From Planctomycetales bacterium (GTDB lineage: Bacteria; Planctomycetota; Phycisphaerae; SM23-33), in the NCBI GenBank assembly GCA_030642005.1, contig DAOWOP010000059.1, forward strand, positions 1 through 13,805: a stretch of 13,805 bases of DNA. Reading direction: 5' to 3'. The translations under genes and the position numbers were made by a program. Numbering within the stretch: the first letter of the stretch is position 1; every line of letters begins with the position of its first letter. Shown in pieces: positions 12,884 through 13,805 of the stretch. The notes beneath the pieces are model-generated. The model made no database searches, was not told where the DNA came from, and saw nothing but the letters and a program-made list of their open reading frames with translations.

Positions 12884-13805
12884 GACGGATATTCGTTTGC
12901 CTGTCCATCCTGTTTGTTCTGACCTGCGTCGCCGACGCCGGATCGGAGTCTCCTTTTCCCCGCCCTGAGTTCTCCAAGCCATACACGATGCCGGAGACGA
13001 CCACGCCGCCGCCGCAGAGCAACTTCTACGACTACCTCGATGCGGCGGTGCTGGCTGCGGCAATGGCGCTGGCGGCATACCTGGCGCTGAAGAGACGTTC
13101 GCGACGGGCGCTGGTGGCGCTGACGGTCTTTTCGCTGCTTTATTTCGGCTTCTGGCGCGGAGGGTGCGTCTGTCCCGTCGGCGCAATACAGAACGTTACG
13201 CTGGGCTTATTTGACAGCACATATATCGTGCCGGCGGCGGTAATTATCTTCTTCGCCCTTCCGCTGGTGTTCACCTTGTTCTTCGGCAGGGTGTTCTGTG
13301 CGACTGTCTGCCCGCTGGGCGCGATCCAGGACGTTGTGCTCATCAAGCCGGTCAAGGTTCCGGCCTGGCTGGAGCATTCGCTTGGCCTGTTGCCGTACGT
13401 GTATCTTGGCCTGGCGGTTCTTATGGCGGCCACCGGCAGCGCGTTTATCATCTGCCGGCTCGACCCGTTTGTTCCATTCTTTCGCTTACTGCCCCTTTCC
13501 AGATTATCGACTTCGGCGGGGCGTTTTGACCTACTTGCGCTGGGCGCGTGCGTGCTGCTGATAAGTGCTTTCGTGGGTAGGGTTTATTGCCGATTCGTTT
13601 GTCCGTACGGCGCCTTGCTGCGCATCTTGAGCCGCTTTTCCCGGTGGCGCGTAACCATCACGCCGGATGAGTGCATCCAGTGCCGCCTGTGCGAGGACGC
13701 CTGCCCATTCGGGGCGATTCAGAAGCCCATCCACCGGAAGCACGTCAGCCGAAGCGAAGGGAAACTGCGGCTGGCGGCGCTGATTCTGCTGCTTCCGGTA
13801 ATTGT
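12880..13805 (+). CDS. NapH/NosR-like membrane polyferredoxin, 3' end outside window
   Basis: 308 codons are visible, open at the right edge. Start TTG 12880 overlaps the ferredoxin stop (TTGA) and follows AAGGGTGA. An N-terminal hydrophobic segment (4-20, signal or anchor) and a Pro-rich linker lead to membrane helices near 54-70, 77-91, 116-136, 170-188 and 216-233. Cysteine motifs typical of Fer4_5/NapH/NosR proteins sit at helix ends: C96-x-C98-P-V-G-A, C140-x3-C144-P-L-G-A and C237-x3-C241-P-Y-G-A. A classic C265-x2-C268-x2-C271-x3-C275-P ferredoxin motif (CIQCRLCEDACPFGAI) follows and predicts a [4Fe-4S] cluster. Cys192 in ICRLDPF is also conserved in relatives as I recall them. Another helix begins at about 297. 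Such proteins move electrons between quinol or cytoplasmic donors and the periplasm. The upstream tetracluster ferredoxin is the likely partner. Whether further domains such as FMN-binding follow cannot be seen. Confidence 0.9.
   Translation, partial: MRRIFVCLSILFVLTCVADAGSESPFPRPEFSKPYTMPETTTPPPQSNFYDYLDAAVLAAAMALAAYLALKRRSRRALVALTVFSLLYFGFWRGGCVCPVGAIQNVTLGLFDSTYIVPAAVIIFFALPLVFTLFFGRVFCATVCPLGAIQDVVLIKPVKVPAWLEHSLGLLPYVYLGLAVLMAATGSAFIICRLDPFVPFFRLLPLSRLSTSAGRFDLLALGACVLLISAFVGRVYCRFVCPYGALLRILSRFSRWRVTITPDECIQCRLCEDACPFGAIQKPIHRKHVSRSEGKLRLAALILLLPVI

Noticed and set aside
12227..13186. Minus-strand open frame of 319 codons opposite the iron-sulfur genes
   Set aside because: The plus strand encodes conserved ferredoxin cysteine motifs with overlapping starts; the antisense product has no family resemblance.
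11047..13805. Multihaem cytochrome in the redox module
   Set aside because: No CXXCH haem-binding motif was found in any of the translated genes of this segment.

Overview
The window reads like a chromosomal segment of a planctomycete, most likely a Phycisphaerae-type member of the Planctomycetota. This is inferred from several tandem BamB/PQQ-like beta-propeller proteins opening with a W-P-x-[FW]-R-G motif, a planctomycete-style pseudopilin (RRGFTLVELL plus a GH-containing tail), GC-rich codon use, and abundant short palindromic intergenic repeats. No rRNA, tRNA or CRISPR array was seen.

Layout. (1) Bases 1-122 hold the last 39 codons of an IS110-family transposase. (2) Bases 123-626 carry no convincing gene. 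They hold possible IS110 right-end sequence, a large nested palindrome (271-428), half of a second repeat family (438-464) and the leader of the next operon. (3) Bases 627-5350 hold four tightly packed plus-strand genes: two exported PQQ-like propellers, a type II secretion-like pseudopilin, and a membrane-anchored eight-repeat propeller. (4) A 133-bp inverted repeat (5333-5465) follows and supplies the stop codon of the last propeller. (5) Bases 5487-9627 encode an ABC exporter of the LolCDE/MacB type: an ATPase, a second palindromic repeat, then an 1103-residue FtsX-like permease with a perfect 28-bp palindrome inside its coding sequence. (6) Bases 9635-13805 hold a membrane-anchored PQQ-like propeller, a membrane-anchored NHL-type propeller with a CGCC motif, a 75-residue Tat-signal four-cysteine protein, a Tat-exported ferredoxin with 16 cysteines laid out for four [4Fe-4S] clusters, and a NapH/NosR-like membrane polyferredoxin cut by the right edge.

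How the genes may work together. Every gene is on the plus strand. From the fourth propeller to the polyferredoxin each stop overlaps the next start by four bases (ATGA, GTGA, ATGA, TTGA), so these products are probably made in a coupled way. Four propellers with signal peptides or anchors, an FtsX-type exporter and an electron-transfer module suggest an envelope-facing machine. In it the polyferredoxin would pass electrons across the membrane to a periplasmic tetracluster ferredoxin, beside propeller proteins that may act as scaffolds or sensors. That combined function is inference; I do not recognise it as a named system. The only sizeable gaps in the run of genes are both filled by inverted repeats, so those elements may set differential expression within one long transcript.
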